64,000 nucleotides of DNA from Cryptomeria japonica (lineage: Eukaryota > Streptophyta > Pinopsida > Cupressales > Cupressaceae). The notes under the pieces were generated by a model. The model ran no database searches. It had not been told where the DNA came from and saw only the letters and a list, made by a program, of their open reading frames with translations. Both the position numbers and the translations under genes were made by a program. The stretch lies in assembly GCF_030272615.1 (NCBI RefSeq), contig NC_081414.1:907933009-907997008 (forward strand), read 5' to 3'. Each line of letters begins with the position of its first letter. Within the stretch, counting starts at the first letter, position 1. Positions 1-10,028 of the stretch are shown piece by piece.

Positions 1-1474
1 TATGTTGAAGAAGTGAGAACCGGCATATGAAAGAACCGGTAGAACACTATGAACTGGCATTTGTGCCAAAGTGAAGCGATGTGTTTGTTCATGATGAACT
101 GGCATATAGTTATGTCAACCAGCTCATGAAAGTATTGTATGACTATCGGTTGGTAGTCTCAACTTCAGGGTTTCCGGTTTAAGTACTTCAAACTTGTGTG
201 GCTCAACCGGTGACTTTGTGTGATGAGTTAGCATGGTAACAAAGAACAGATTGTGTTGCCATGTAAGCCTTGTGTGCGTGAAGGATCTTGCATGAAGGAG
301 ATTGTTCCTATCTACCTCAGGAATGTGAGAAGTCTGTAAAATGGTGATAACGTGTGATGGGTTATCAGCCGCCATAAAATCGATGGAAATGGTCAATGGA
401 GAATGTCTTGAGATTGGATCAAGAACTACTGCACTTAATGCAGTGTGCTCAACAGTCAGGATTGAACTGTTTGAATTCCTTAACCTAACAGGTTTAGGGT
501 TTAGGGTTTATGCTACCAACCTATCTGTTTTCCTATAAGGTCGATGTTGTGTCTCTTTCTGAGGTTGTTGGAAAAAGTTGTGTGTGTGTATCCAAGAGAA
601 AGGATACGTGATTCTTGCCAGACCCAAATGAGAGAAGTGATACCTACAGAGTGTAAGTGTAGAAGGTGAAGAGGAGCTCGAGCGGATCTGCATTGGCATT
701 GAGTGTTGTTACCAGATTATTGTAATACCTTTTGATCTCTAACCACCTCAACAGTTGGAAAATCCCTTAATAGGGTAGCCTTAACTAGCTTGCTATAAAT
801 CCTTTAATAGGGTAATTCAAAGCTATTGAGTTCGATATCCTTTAGCTATTGAGCTCTTGAAATCCTCTAACAAGGTAACCTTTAACAGGGTTTAACCCTT
901 AACCAGGTATTCTAGTCATCCCTTAACCAGGTGATCCCTAATAGGATCGGTTCCTAGCAGAACCTTTTGTAATGTCTCTAACTAGACAAGGCTCGTAACA
1001 GAGTAGACTTCTAAAGAGTTCAAAAATAGCTTGTGGGTATTCATCCCCACCATGGTTTTTCCCAGTTGGGTTTCCATGTGAAAAATATGTGTGTCATGTG
1101 TGATTCTTTTATCTTGTGATGCTTTCCTATTGTCTGTCAAGCATATAATGGTTCTATGTTTTATGCCTATCAATAAAACATGTTGAACTTGCTATTATTA
1201 TGATCTGATGATAGATTACCTATTTATGAATAAGGATGAAATGGTAGTGTAGTCTTGAGTTGAGTGAAAAGCTAAGTGAGTAACCAGTTATTTCTTGTCT
1301 CAGTCATTCTTAGCTTTACCAGTTGCACTCTGTTTCAAACCAGTGTCACTATTTGCTAGTCATTTGAAGTGTCTGTTGTCAAACCAATTTAGGACTATAT
1401 TTTTGTCTATACTGATTCAACCCCCCCCCCTCTCAGTACTGGGTTAGTACTATCTGTTCATCACTGAGTTATCA
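1..1474 (+). repeat. C-family copia LTR, 5' end outside window
   Basis: This matches the LTRs at 38369-39950 and 44339-47375 along its length: the ACCGGCAT-rich start, the GGTTTAGGGTTTAGGG block near 490, repeated 'aaccaggtgatccctaa'-type phrases near 900, and the C-rich block near 1420. It ends in GAGTTATCA at 1474, the same end as the C LTR. About the first 90 bases lie before the window. No primer site follows; reverse-strand E2 gag starts directly, so it is either a solo LTR or the 3' LTR of an element extending leftward. The target duplication (ATAAC expected at 1475-1479) cannot be checked. Several ACCGG sites of the other copies read ACTGG or ACCAG here, suggesting an older copy. Confidence 0.85.
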
Positions 1475-2188
1475 ATAACTCCTTCCAATCTATCTTCTTC
1501 TTACCAAAGGAAGATGCTTTAAATGTAGTTGTTGTCTTAGTAGTACTGTAATCTGCAAGTTCCTCAACCTCAAAAGAAGTCAATTCCCCAAGTAATGTAT
1601 CTTTGGTAACATGGGTACTTAACATTGTTTGGAATTCATTAATTGCAGTAGCTTTCATCTTGTAAGATGGAGGAAAAACTCTTAGAATATTTGACACAAC
1701 CTCATCCTCATTAACTGATCCACCGCAATATTTTATTCCCATGACAATATCATTCACTCTATCCATGAAAGAACTTATCTTCTCATCTTCTTCCATCTTC
1801 AAAGTTTCATATCTCACCCAATAACCTTCAAGTTTTACAATCTTTACTGCTTGGTCGCCTAAATTTAAAGAGTTTCAAGCTTTAGTTAGATCTGCTTTGT
1901 ATTCTCCAACTTTGTGACATTCAATAGCTTCTCATCAGATAGGGAACTTAATAATGCTTCTTTTTCTCTGACATCATTTTCAGCTCTCTTCTATTAATCA
2001 ACAGATGTCGATGTTCCAGAATTAGGATCATGAGGTTTATACCATTTCTCCACTATCTCCCAAACTTCATCTCCAAGACATCTCAAATGATGTTTCATTC
2101 ACTCCTTCCATATTTTGTAATTTGTACCATCAAATCTGGGACTCTCCTTCTGGTAGGGATTAAATGTAGAACTTGATGTTGATGCCAT
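1475..2188 (-). pseudogene. Copia E2 gag remnant (truncated)
   Basis: Read on the minus strand from the ATG at 2188, the product starts MASTSS and has the UBN2-type copia Gag pattern (FDGTNY, then LRCLGDEVWEIVEKWY), matching the gag of A at 21657. An open stretch at 1817-1461 carries the conserved FMDRVNDIVMGIKYCGG segment. Gag forms the particle that packages element RNA. Several stops and at least one frameshift break it, and it ends where the C-type LTR begins at 1474, before any zinc knuckle or protease. The last three codons of that open stretch read into the LTR. Confidence 0.8.
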
Positions 2189-2229
2189 CGGATCTCCTCA
2201 AGTGGTTAAGCTTCTGCAAAGAGGACCTT

Positions 2230-2241
2230 GCTCTGATACCA
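2230..2241 (-). other. Primer-binding site of E2 (initiator Met tRNA type)
   Basis: The minus strand reads TGGTATCAGAGC, the usual plant copia primer site complementary to the 3' end of initiator methionine tRNA. It lies two bases inside the LTR end at 2244. This fixes the neighbouring LTR as the 5' LTR of a reverse-strand element. Confidence 0.9.
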
Positions 2242-2243
2242 AT

Positions 2244-3431
2244 TGTTAGACAATTCTGATACTAGGAGAAAACTAAGAGGAGGGGGGTGAATCAATTTTC
2301 ACACAAGTATAATAGTTAATGCAGATTATAAAATTTATACCAGAGCACAAAGAAACCAAAACAATTAAAGATAAAGCATGAAGCATAGTACACCCAGTAA
2401 AGGGAAAAACCACGGTGGGAAACCCTACCCACAATCAAATAATACTTCTATAGTAGTATGTGAAATAATTGCAATGGGGATTGCACTTGCAATCAGGCCA
2501 ACTGCCTAGAGCGCACTACTCATCACAAAAGGGAAGTCTCACTGACTTACAAACATATCTAACTACAATTTGAAAAGAATGAATTGTGGAAGTAGCATCT
2601 CCTAATGCTTCATATAGTTTTTGGTTAAGCACAGATGTTTGCCCTGCAACACCAAATCCTTCACAACGTTGTGTCGAATGATATATCACCATTCGCACAT
2701 AACCTTTCTTTGATAATGCATAAATAACCATTGATACTAAGATTACATGAATAAGTCACCTATAAATATAATTCATCAAACTTAATGATAAGGTTGGCTA
2801 AACCCTAAACCTATAAACCCATAATTACAAAAATTACATGACGCAATATCATGCGACCAATATTATGATTTACATTACATATCATGGACCTAATTCAAAT
2901 TCCCAAACAATTACATATGTCGAAAATCATGCTAAGACCAATCTCCAACACTTTTCACCAACTGGTAGAAACCCTTAGTGCAATATCACAACATATATAA
3001 CCAAATCCAAATAGGACCACCATATCAGCATGCCAACCAATGTGAAGCCACCAAACAATTGGGATAGGATCAAGAAGCACCTTCAACATGTTAGACATCA
3101 TTTCCATATGCCAGACCAAAATCACTTAACCAAATCATCAAGTATTGCCAACCGGTAAAACTAATGGTACCAAGAAATATCAACCGGGAACATAAGCGGT
3201 AGCTTCCGGAACACCAAATCATGAACCAACTAAATATGGCAAGCGTATGACCAACTTGAATAACCACAAATCCAAGGATCTGGTCATACTAGATCAGAAT
3301 CATAGCCAAAACCAAGACAAACACCCAGTCTAGCTGGGATAGGTCCAACAAAGATAGCAGAACCATATCCAACCGAGATATAGTGTTGACCTTAATGACA
3401 AAAATTAATCAAATCCATAATTTTACCAACA
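2244..3431 (-). repeat. 5' LTR of copia E2 (E family)
   Basis: On the minus strand it starts TGTTGGTAAAATTATGG and ends TGTCTAACA, 1188 bases. It aligns with the 3' LTR of E1 at 17986-19209: shared phrases include the 'cactatat..cagttggatat' region near its start, the 'gggtttag' run, and the C-rich block before the end. It interrupts L-family LTR sequence that continues at 3432. Confidence 0.9.
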
Positions 3432-3991
3432 AAATGATGATTACATGATGGTGTAAATTTAGATGATAATGGTGGCTATATTAGGACTAGGATAACGTTC
3501 ATTAAGATGCAAGTTTGGGACTTTGATGGACAACACAAATCATGAGATGGACCCATGAGATGAACTTCTTATTCTATTTTATACAGTACATTCTTATTGG
3601 ATTTAACCATCCAACTGTAGTCAGTGTGACTCCCATTTTGTGATTGAGTAGTGAGCTCTAGGTTGTTGGCCTTTCTACTTGTGCAGACCCCATTTATGTA
3701 CACTTACTATCTACAGTAGTATCATCTGATTATGGGTAAGGTTTCCCACCATTGTTTTTCCCCTTACAAGGTTTCCACATACAAATATTGGTGTTATGTG
3801 TTGTGGATGACTCTATGTTTATGTTTCATGCATTAATCTCTACTGGTATAGCAATTTACTGTTAACATTGTCTACCGACACACTTAACTGGTTTACTGGT
3901 ATTAAGCATTAAGTTGGTTAATTGGTTTTTGGTTTGAATTTATTTGACAACTGATTCACCCCCCCCTCTCAGTTGTCTCCGAGACCTAACA
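3432..3991 (+). repeat. L-family copia LTR, 3' part
   Basis: This is the last 560 bases of a plus-oriented LTR: 'agtgagctctagg', 'gtttcccaccattgtttttcc', then ACTGATTCACCCCCCCC and a final GAGACCTAACA. It is close to 32134-32546 and more distantly like A LTRs. No primer site follows, so it is a 3' LTR or solo LTR cut on its left by E2. Confidence 0.75.
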
Positions 3992-4963
3992 GTGAGTCCC
4001 ATTGGGCATGCCAGAAATTTTAGAGTTCAACTATCAGTGCGAAATAAAGATAACAACCTAACACACACAATTTATTCAAACACTCAAGATTAGGATGATA
4101 AAAAGGAATAAAGTAAACATAATTGACAAAATAAAATAGAAATGCAAATTCCATTTTGCTCCTTTGATTTTATTGTCCTTCAATTTTATGTGTGTTTGAT
4201 CTTGTGCTTCCAACAGTGCTAGATGTGCTCCATGATGATGAGTATGCAAACTAGACTAAAAAGGATGCAAATGGATGTGATATGAGGTTGAAAATGAAAG
4301 TGATGTGAGGAGTTAATTCAAAATTATGATGGTATGAAATTGAAAGCGGATGGATTGTGAAGGAAAATGAGGGGATTAAATAGGCCAAGTTAGGAGAAGA
4401 GGAGGCATTAAAATTTAACACTTGTCCTTAAGAGGGGCAAGTGTCATGGATGGAAATTACAAGTGTCCTTGAGAAAGGCCAGTCTCATGGAAAAGGATGA
4501 CAAGTGTCATTCAGGGCACATGCCTATTTGGGAGAGAGACACCCAAATAAGAAGTTCCCATTCCAAATATGAAGGGGTAAAAGCACAAAACTGTGTCATG
4601 TTTTAGGCCAACTTATCAGCACAAGTGAGTAATTCTAACTAAAAATTATTTTTTGTCAAACATATGGTCTAAAGAGATTTTATATATGGACCACAACTTT
4701 TCCAATTGGAATTATCTACTAACTGTGTATATTTTATACCACTTTGGATCTAATTACCAATTATTATTTTTTGAAAACCTTGATGTTTCAACAACTCCTA
4801 CTCTTATAAATAATTTTATTTTCAAATCTATAAATACCCTTTTGTAGATCTATAAGTAAATTTTCTAAAATATATATCTTTTGATATTTTAATTGTTTTT
4901 TTATATTTTATATTTTATTTTTATTGAAAGTAGGTCATCAGCACTAAAATGTAAGGTTGATTA
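3992..4963. other. AT-rich non-coding stretch, probably old LTR debris
   Basis: No open frame here resembles a known protein. Around 4400-4520 a phrase of the type 'acaagtgtcctt..agtgtcatgg' repeats three times and resembles the 'gacaagtgtcaa' part of F-family LTRs, so it may be a diverged LTR promoter region. The segment 4630-4930 is very AT-rich. The origin is not established. Confidence 0.4.
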
Positions 4964-5330
4964 TGATAAACTTATAAAGCATTGAGAGGGGGGGTGAATC
5001 AATGATAGCAAAAATAATAACACTTTAATCACAGACCGGTAAAAACACTTAACCAATTTACCAATAACTTTGCATATAATCCAAAGTGTTATAAAAGCAT
5101 TCACTATAAGCAAAACATTCACCATAACACAAATATTTATACGTGGAAAACCCAACTAGGAAAAACCTTGGTGAGATGGAACTCACAAGTTAACTATCTG
5201 TAGAATAGGTAACTAATCGGTTAAGGCCTACAAATTCTCTATTAGGAGTAGATCCTGTTAAAGATCCCAAGACCTGTTAGGAGCTATACCCGATTAAAGG
5301 TAACCTCAGTTGAGGATTTAGATCCTGCCG
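4964..5330 (-). repeat. Copia LTR fragment (C-like), reverse strand
   Basis: Read on the minus strand it holds the LTR 3' hallmarks: the 'aggtttttcctagttgggttttcc' region, then GATTCACCCCCCCTCTCAATG and an end near TTTATCA at 4964. This is the U5-side structure of C-type LTRs. It stops abruptly at 5330, where the gypsy K coding sequence begins, so K and this LTR form a junction of two truncated elements. Confidence 0.7.
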
Positions 5331-6478
5331 ACACCCTTTACCGTCGTTCCTTTGACCATACCCTCCTTAGGTGTTTGGATTCTGATGAAGCACAAATGGC
5401 TTTACACGAGGTTCATGATGGTATATGTGGGGACCATTTCAATGGTCTGAGCTTAGCCAAAAAGTTGATTCGTGCTGGGTATTATTGGCCCACTTTGGAA
5501 AAAGATGTTCATGATTTTGTTAAGAAGTGCTACAAATGCGAGATCCATGGAAATTATATTCATGCACTAGCCCAAGAGCTTCATTCTGTCATATCTCTGT
5601 GGCCCTTTTCTCAATGGGGATTGGATCTTATTGGCAAGATTCACCCGACATCTGCAAATGGACACAAGTTTATCATTACAGCCATAGAGTATTTTACAAA
5701 ATGGATCGAGGCTATCCCCATTACCTATATCACTGGTGTGCAAATTTCAAAATTCCTATTGAATTATATCATATGCAGATATGGGGTTCCCCTTGCCATA
5801 GTCACAGATAATGGTCATCCCTTCAAGAATAAAGATGTCAAGGAACTCTATGAAAAGTTTCATATCCAACACCGTTTCCCCAGTCCGTACTATCCACAGG
5901 GTAATGGTCAAGCCAAAGCATCAAATAAAACCATTATCAAGATCCTGAAAAAGGTTGTCAATGATGCTGGTCGAGATTAGCATGTACGGTTGAATCCAGC
6001 ACTATGGGCTTATCACACTTCTATCCGCACACCTACTGGCGCAACACCTTATTCCTTGGTGTATGGTGCAGAAGCCATTTTACCCTTGGAAGTGGAGATT
6101 CCGTCTTTGTGTGTTTCCTTGCAACAGCTGATTGATGATGAGACACACAGAGTCTCTCGATTGCATCAGCTTGAGATGTTAGATGAGAAATGTCAAACAA
6201 CCCTGACACATTTGCAAGCATATCAAAACCATCTCCGTCGCTCTTATAATAAGAAGGTCAAAGGGCGACACTTCGAAGTGGGAGATCTGGTTTTAAAGGC
6301 AAACCCTAAGAATGCACAGGCTATTGACATCATCAAAGGCATGTTTGAACCTAATTGGGTTGGGCCTTTCATAGTTACTGCAGCCTATGGCTCGGGGGCA
6401 TATCAACTTGCCACCCCAGAAGGTGAACCTTTGTCCGATCCTGTCAATAGCATGCACCTTCGCAAGTACCGAGCATAA
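5331..6478 (+). pseudogene. Gypsy K integrase and pol C-terminus (Athila/Tat-like)
   Basis: Integrase of a Ty3/gypsy element; it would insert the cDNA into the genome. From 5375 an HHCC zinc-binding region runs to about 5545 (HEVHDGICGDH, then CYKCEIHG), followed by the catalytic core: D in GLDLIG near 5628 and D in VTDNG near 5806. The third catalytic residue, Glu, is replaced by Lys (codon AAA at 5915, in GNGQAKASN). A TAG at 5978-5980 interrupts the frame where relatives have Trp. The second half (5990-6478) holds the conserved TPYSLVYGAEAILP and GDLVLKANPKN segments. Reverse transcriptase, RNase H and everything upstream are missing at the 5330 junction. The lineage call rests on the sequence pattern only. 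Confidence 0.9.
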
Positions 6479-6499
6479 TTTTCTATCAGTACTTCTTCA

Positions 6500-6660
6500 A
6501 AGTATGATCCTGAAAAAATACAAAAAAATCAAAAAAGAAAAAAATACAAAAAAATCAAAAAAGCAAAAAATACAAAAAAATAAAAAAAAGCAAAAAAAAT
6601 ACACAAAAAAAGAATAAAAGTGAAAAAACAAAGAAAAAAAGAACAGAAAAGTCAAGAAAA
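6500..6660 (+). repeat. A-rich simple repeat after K pol
   Basis: This is a degenerate array of AAAAAATCAAAAAAG / AAAATACAAAA units directly after the pol stop. Frames read through it are almost all Lys or, on the other strand, Phe, and are not genes. Confidence 0.9.
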
Positions 6661-6676
6661 AATGATTCGCCCTCTA

Positions 6677-6756
6677 GTGAAAACCTGGCAAACAGGCGCT
6701 TTGGGCAAGTACCATGGTGAAAACCTGGCAAACAGGTGCCATGTGTAAGAACAATC
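6677..6756 (+). repeat. 40-bp direct duplication in K spacer
   Basis: Two copies of a 40-base unit start at 6677 and 6717, each opening GTGAAAACCTGGCAAACAGG. Similar 'GAAAACC..GGGCGC' phrases occur in the 3' non-coding part of plant Athila/Tat gypsy elements (family knowledge). Confidence 0.85.
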
Positions 6757-6987
6757 ATTGCTCTGTCATCTATCATGACCTCTAGCTATGCTTGCTCTCT
6801 AAAGATTTATCGTGTCTATCCTGGTCCTGACCCAATGTCCTGTTTCAGGCCCATGATTGGTCAACATCATTGTCTTGCATACTCTATTTCTTGTGCATAT
6901 GTTTCGGTCCTGGTCGCTCTATATGTCTTTCTGATGTGCATTGGGTGCGTTCCACTTGCCATGATCAATCACTGGAACTTTCGAATT

Positions 6988-7225
6988 GAAAAATGTCTTG
7001 AAATAATTCAAAAAAAAATTGAAAAATGTCGTGAAATAATTCAAAAATAAAAATTGAAAAATGTCCTGAAATAATTCAAAAAAATTGAAAAATGTCCTGA
7101 AATAATTCAAAAAAATTGAAAAATGTCCTGAAATAATTCAAAAAAATTGAAAAATGTCTTGAAATAATCCAAAAAAAAAAAAAAAAAAATTGAAAAATGT
7201 CTTGAATAAATCCAAAAAAATCAAA
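6988..7225 (+). repeat. 31-bp tandem array, about 7 copies
   Basis: Unit GAAAAATGTCCTGAAATAAT followed by TCAAAAAAATT starts at 6988, 7021, 7056, 7087, 7118, 7149 and 7192. Spacing is 31-35 bases, longer where poly-A has expanded. A looser continuation with 'tgtcctgaaaaaatccc' reaches about 7290. It lies in the 3' spacer of K. Confidence 0.9.
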
Positions 7226-7299
7226 TAAAATCCCTAAAAATCATAAAAATCAAATAATGTCCTGAAAAAATCCCTAAAAATCATATAAAGTCCTAAAAA

Positions 7300-8461
7300 A
7301 ATGAACACAAAAAAAATTGTAAAAAACTCGAAAAGCAAAACAAAAAATATCCCCTTTGTGCATAAGACAGATCGCTGAGCATACCTCGACCGACACGCAA
7401 TCACATGTTGTGCTTTAATGAAATCACGCATTAATAGATGAACTTTTTCAATCAAACCAGACATTCAAACTGATCAGAATTGTCATATCAATGACTCAAC
7501 ATTAATGTCCTTCATCCTTGGCATCTTATCATGAGTCTTATACAGGGTGTGGTATACTCGAAACCAAACTGTGTCCTGTCTTAGATGGGGTACCACATGT
7601 CCTGAAACCAGACAGCATGATCGTCCTATCCACATTTTCAACTTTTGACAATGAAGATCAAGATGTTTGTTTGACTTGTTGGAATTTGTGCATCTTATCT
7701 TTTTATTGATTTATCTTTGGCTTTGATCATGTTCCTATGTTGCTCGATGATGTCACTGAGTGATTTAGAGTGACCGGGATGGTTCATGGTCCCTTTCTTT
7801 TTTGTTGTGATTGCTGTTTGTTTGTGCCTGTGTGCTAAGTCCTGCACCTGTGTTGCATTGAACTGCACCTTTGTACCCTACACAAGCGCAGAATACACTA
7901 CACAAGCGCAGGATGCGCTCACACAAGCGCAGGAGTCAGTTTCTGCATTCCCTGTGGGCCCCACAATGTCTCGCAAGCAAGTCAAATTCATAAAATTGAC
8001 AATATGGGTTTTTGAGATACATACCGCTGCTCCCGTGTCATCTGGTTTTCTATACATGCGTACACATTCTCCGAGGTGATCTGCCATTGGAATGTTCACC
8101 ATCTCTCTGCAAGTGTCATTTTTCAAAGCAACAAATTCTCCTCTTTAGCTAGTGCAAATGAGCAATTTTCCTTCTCCTTGTCTCATTTATAGATCTTTGT
8201 CAGTGCATAGATGGACATGCACTCTCTCCATCTCATGCTGGTCATGGTCTTTTGCACCATCATTTGCTTGTCCTTCATGTATCCAATCTCCGATTGTCAG
8301 TCCATTTGATCCTATCCTCTTATGTCATTCTTATCAATCAATTGGCCTCTTTTCTGCATGTTTCTGGCCAATTCCTCGAGGGGGCATGCGTATGTCATTG
8401 TCATTGTCTGGGGCATTTTCATTATCGTTCTTTGAAACAACACTTAAAATCACATTGTCTC
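7300..8461 (+). other. K 3' non-coding spacer, no recognisable gene
   Basis: Between the tandem arrays and the polypurine tract no frame resembles a known protein. Three copies of CACAAGCGCAG lie at 7881, 7901 and 7923. The composition, with frequent 'tcctgaaacca' and 'tgtcctg' phrases, is typical of the long 3' spacer of non-chromoviral gypsy elements. Confidence 0.6.
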
Positions 8462-8475
8462 AAAGAGGGGCAAAA
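8462..8475 (+). other. Polypurine tract of gypsy K
   Basis: AAAGAGGGGCAAAA lies immediately before an LTR start TGTAGACG. It would prime plus-strand DNA synthesis during reverse transcription, and it fixes the following LTR as the 3' LTR of K. Confidence 0.85.
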
Positions 8476-10028
8476 TGTAGACGTCTAAAAATGGTCAACA
8501 CTTGTGGAGTCATACTTTAACATTGACACATTGCCTTATTTTAGGGTTTTTGCATCGCATTAACATTTCCCCTATGTCATGCACATGGTTTTTATCATTT
8601 GCGAGCATCGAGTCCTTCTTCTGCATTCTTCATTTGTCTTGCTTTCGAATTTGGTCTTGTTGACAGCAACCTCTAGTCATGATTTTGGTCAATCTTATCT
8701 TGTCGCATCAATGTGCATATTCATTTGTCATCAATTTTGGACATCATCAATCCTAATTAGGGTTTTGTCCTCTTTTCAATCTTATCATCTTGCGATCGAT
8801 TTGTCATCGATCGTGGTCATTTTCAATCTTATCATCTTGCGATCGATTTGTCATCGATCGTGGTCATTTTCAATCTTTTCATCTTGTGATCGATTTGTCA
8901 TCGATCGTGGTCATTTTCAATCTTGTCATTTTGCGATCAATTTTTCATCAATCGTAGTCATTTTCAATCTTATCGTTTTGCAATCTATTTTGTCATGGAT
9001 CGTTGTCGTCTTTGTCATTTTGCGATTGATTTGTCATCGATTGTCGTCCTTCTCAATCATGTCAATTTGGATCAATTAGTCATTGTTCCTCGTCAATTGG
9101 CGCATTTCTCAATCAAATCATTTATCAGCATTGGTCTTTTATCAAGTCAGAATCATGATCAAATCGAATCGATATCAATTATCCTTCATCAAGACCTAAT
9201 TGTCATCCTTGCATTGCTAATTCATCTTCTAGGGTTTCATGATTTAATCATTTAACCCTGTTTGTCATTTCTCCCTCTAGTTTAAATAGTTGATTTATCC
9301 TAAGTCTTCTTGTCACAATTAAATGTTTATTTAATTGGCTAACTAATTCCTTCCTCTTTGTGAATTAATTAATAAATGAAAAATTGTTAATTAATTCACA
9401 TAATTTCACCTAATTTACTAATTTCTCCTAATTCCTAATTTCCTAATTTTCATCAATTTCAATTTTCTAATTTCTAATTCTCAATTCTCTCCTATTTTTC
9501 TCCTAATTTCATGGGAATGACATTTCAAGTTGTCATAATTTGTCATAATTGACAATCAATCAATTTTGCATAGAAATTTTTCATAATTTTGTCAAAATTA
9601 TCAATCAATCAATCTTGCATAGAAAGTGCAAATTTGTCATAATTTGTCATATTTGTCATTCTTGATTTGTAATTTCCATTCGAATCAAATTCATGCTAAT
9701 CTTGTCATTTCTCCAATTTGTCTATAAATTGGATGAATTTCTTTAATCACGCTTCGAGTATTCTTGCGCTACCACCTTGTCTACTTGCTTTCACATCATG
9801 CTTATGCACTAGTAGGTGAGATCCACAAACAAAGCTATTTGAAGGAGAAAGAAGGACAATGGAGCCACATGAAGGAGACATTCAAGTTTGCAATGGTTTG
9901 CGTTTGAATTGATGTCTTGTTTTCATGTCTTTATTGAGTGTTTTTAGGATTGTTATCACTGCATTTTAGCTTTCGTGATTGAGCTAGACTAATATTGATT
10001 TGCATTGATGATTTCCAAATTCCTATCA
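8476..10028 (+). repeat. 3' LTR of gypsy K
   Basis: It starts TGTAGACGTC right after the polypurine tract and most probably ends at TATCA, 10028, next to the broken gag-protease frame of M: about 1553 bases. It carries a 47-bp tandem array and a plausible TATA box (TCTATAAATT near 9721) followed by a transcript-leader-like stretch. The left end is secure; the right end is inferred from TG..CA and from where M coding begins. J at 59455 starts with the same TGTAG and shares 'gcattt..catttcccct' and 'tttcatgtcttt' phrases, so they may be related. Confidence 0.75.
8773..9050 (+). repeat. 47-bp tandem array with ATCGAT inverted repeats
   Basis: Units start at 8773, 8820, 8867, 8914 and 8961, exactly 47 bases apart, with a decayed sixth. 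The first three contain GATCGAT-TTGTC-ATCGATC (one base changed in the third), a 7-bp inverted repeat round a 5-base loop. The array sits in the LTR upstream of the presumed TATA box, where enhancer repeats often lie (inference). Confidence 0.9.

Noticed and set aside
480..512. Telomere-like GGTTTAGGGTTTAGGG
   Set aside because: Only two units of TTTAGGG, repeated at the same position in each C-family LTR (38926, 44925), so it is an LTR feature and not a telomere remnant.
6387..6776. Lys-rich and Phe-rich frames over the A-rich stretch after K pol
   Set aside because: Low-complexity translation of an A-rich simple repeat; no protein signal.
8579..9255. Plus-strand frames of 166 and 110 residues in the K LTR
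   Set aside because: They translate the 47-bp tandem array in two frames. The repetitive Ile/Ser/His pattern follows the DNA unit, and the region is LTR.
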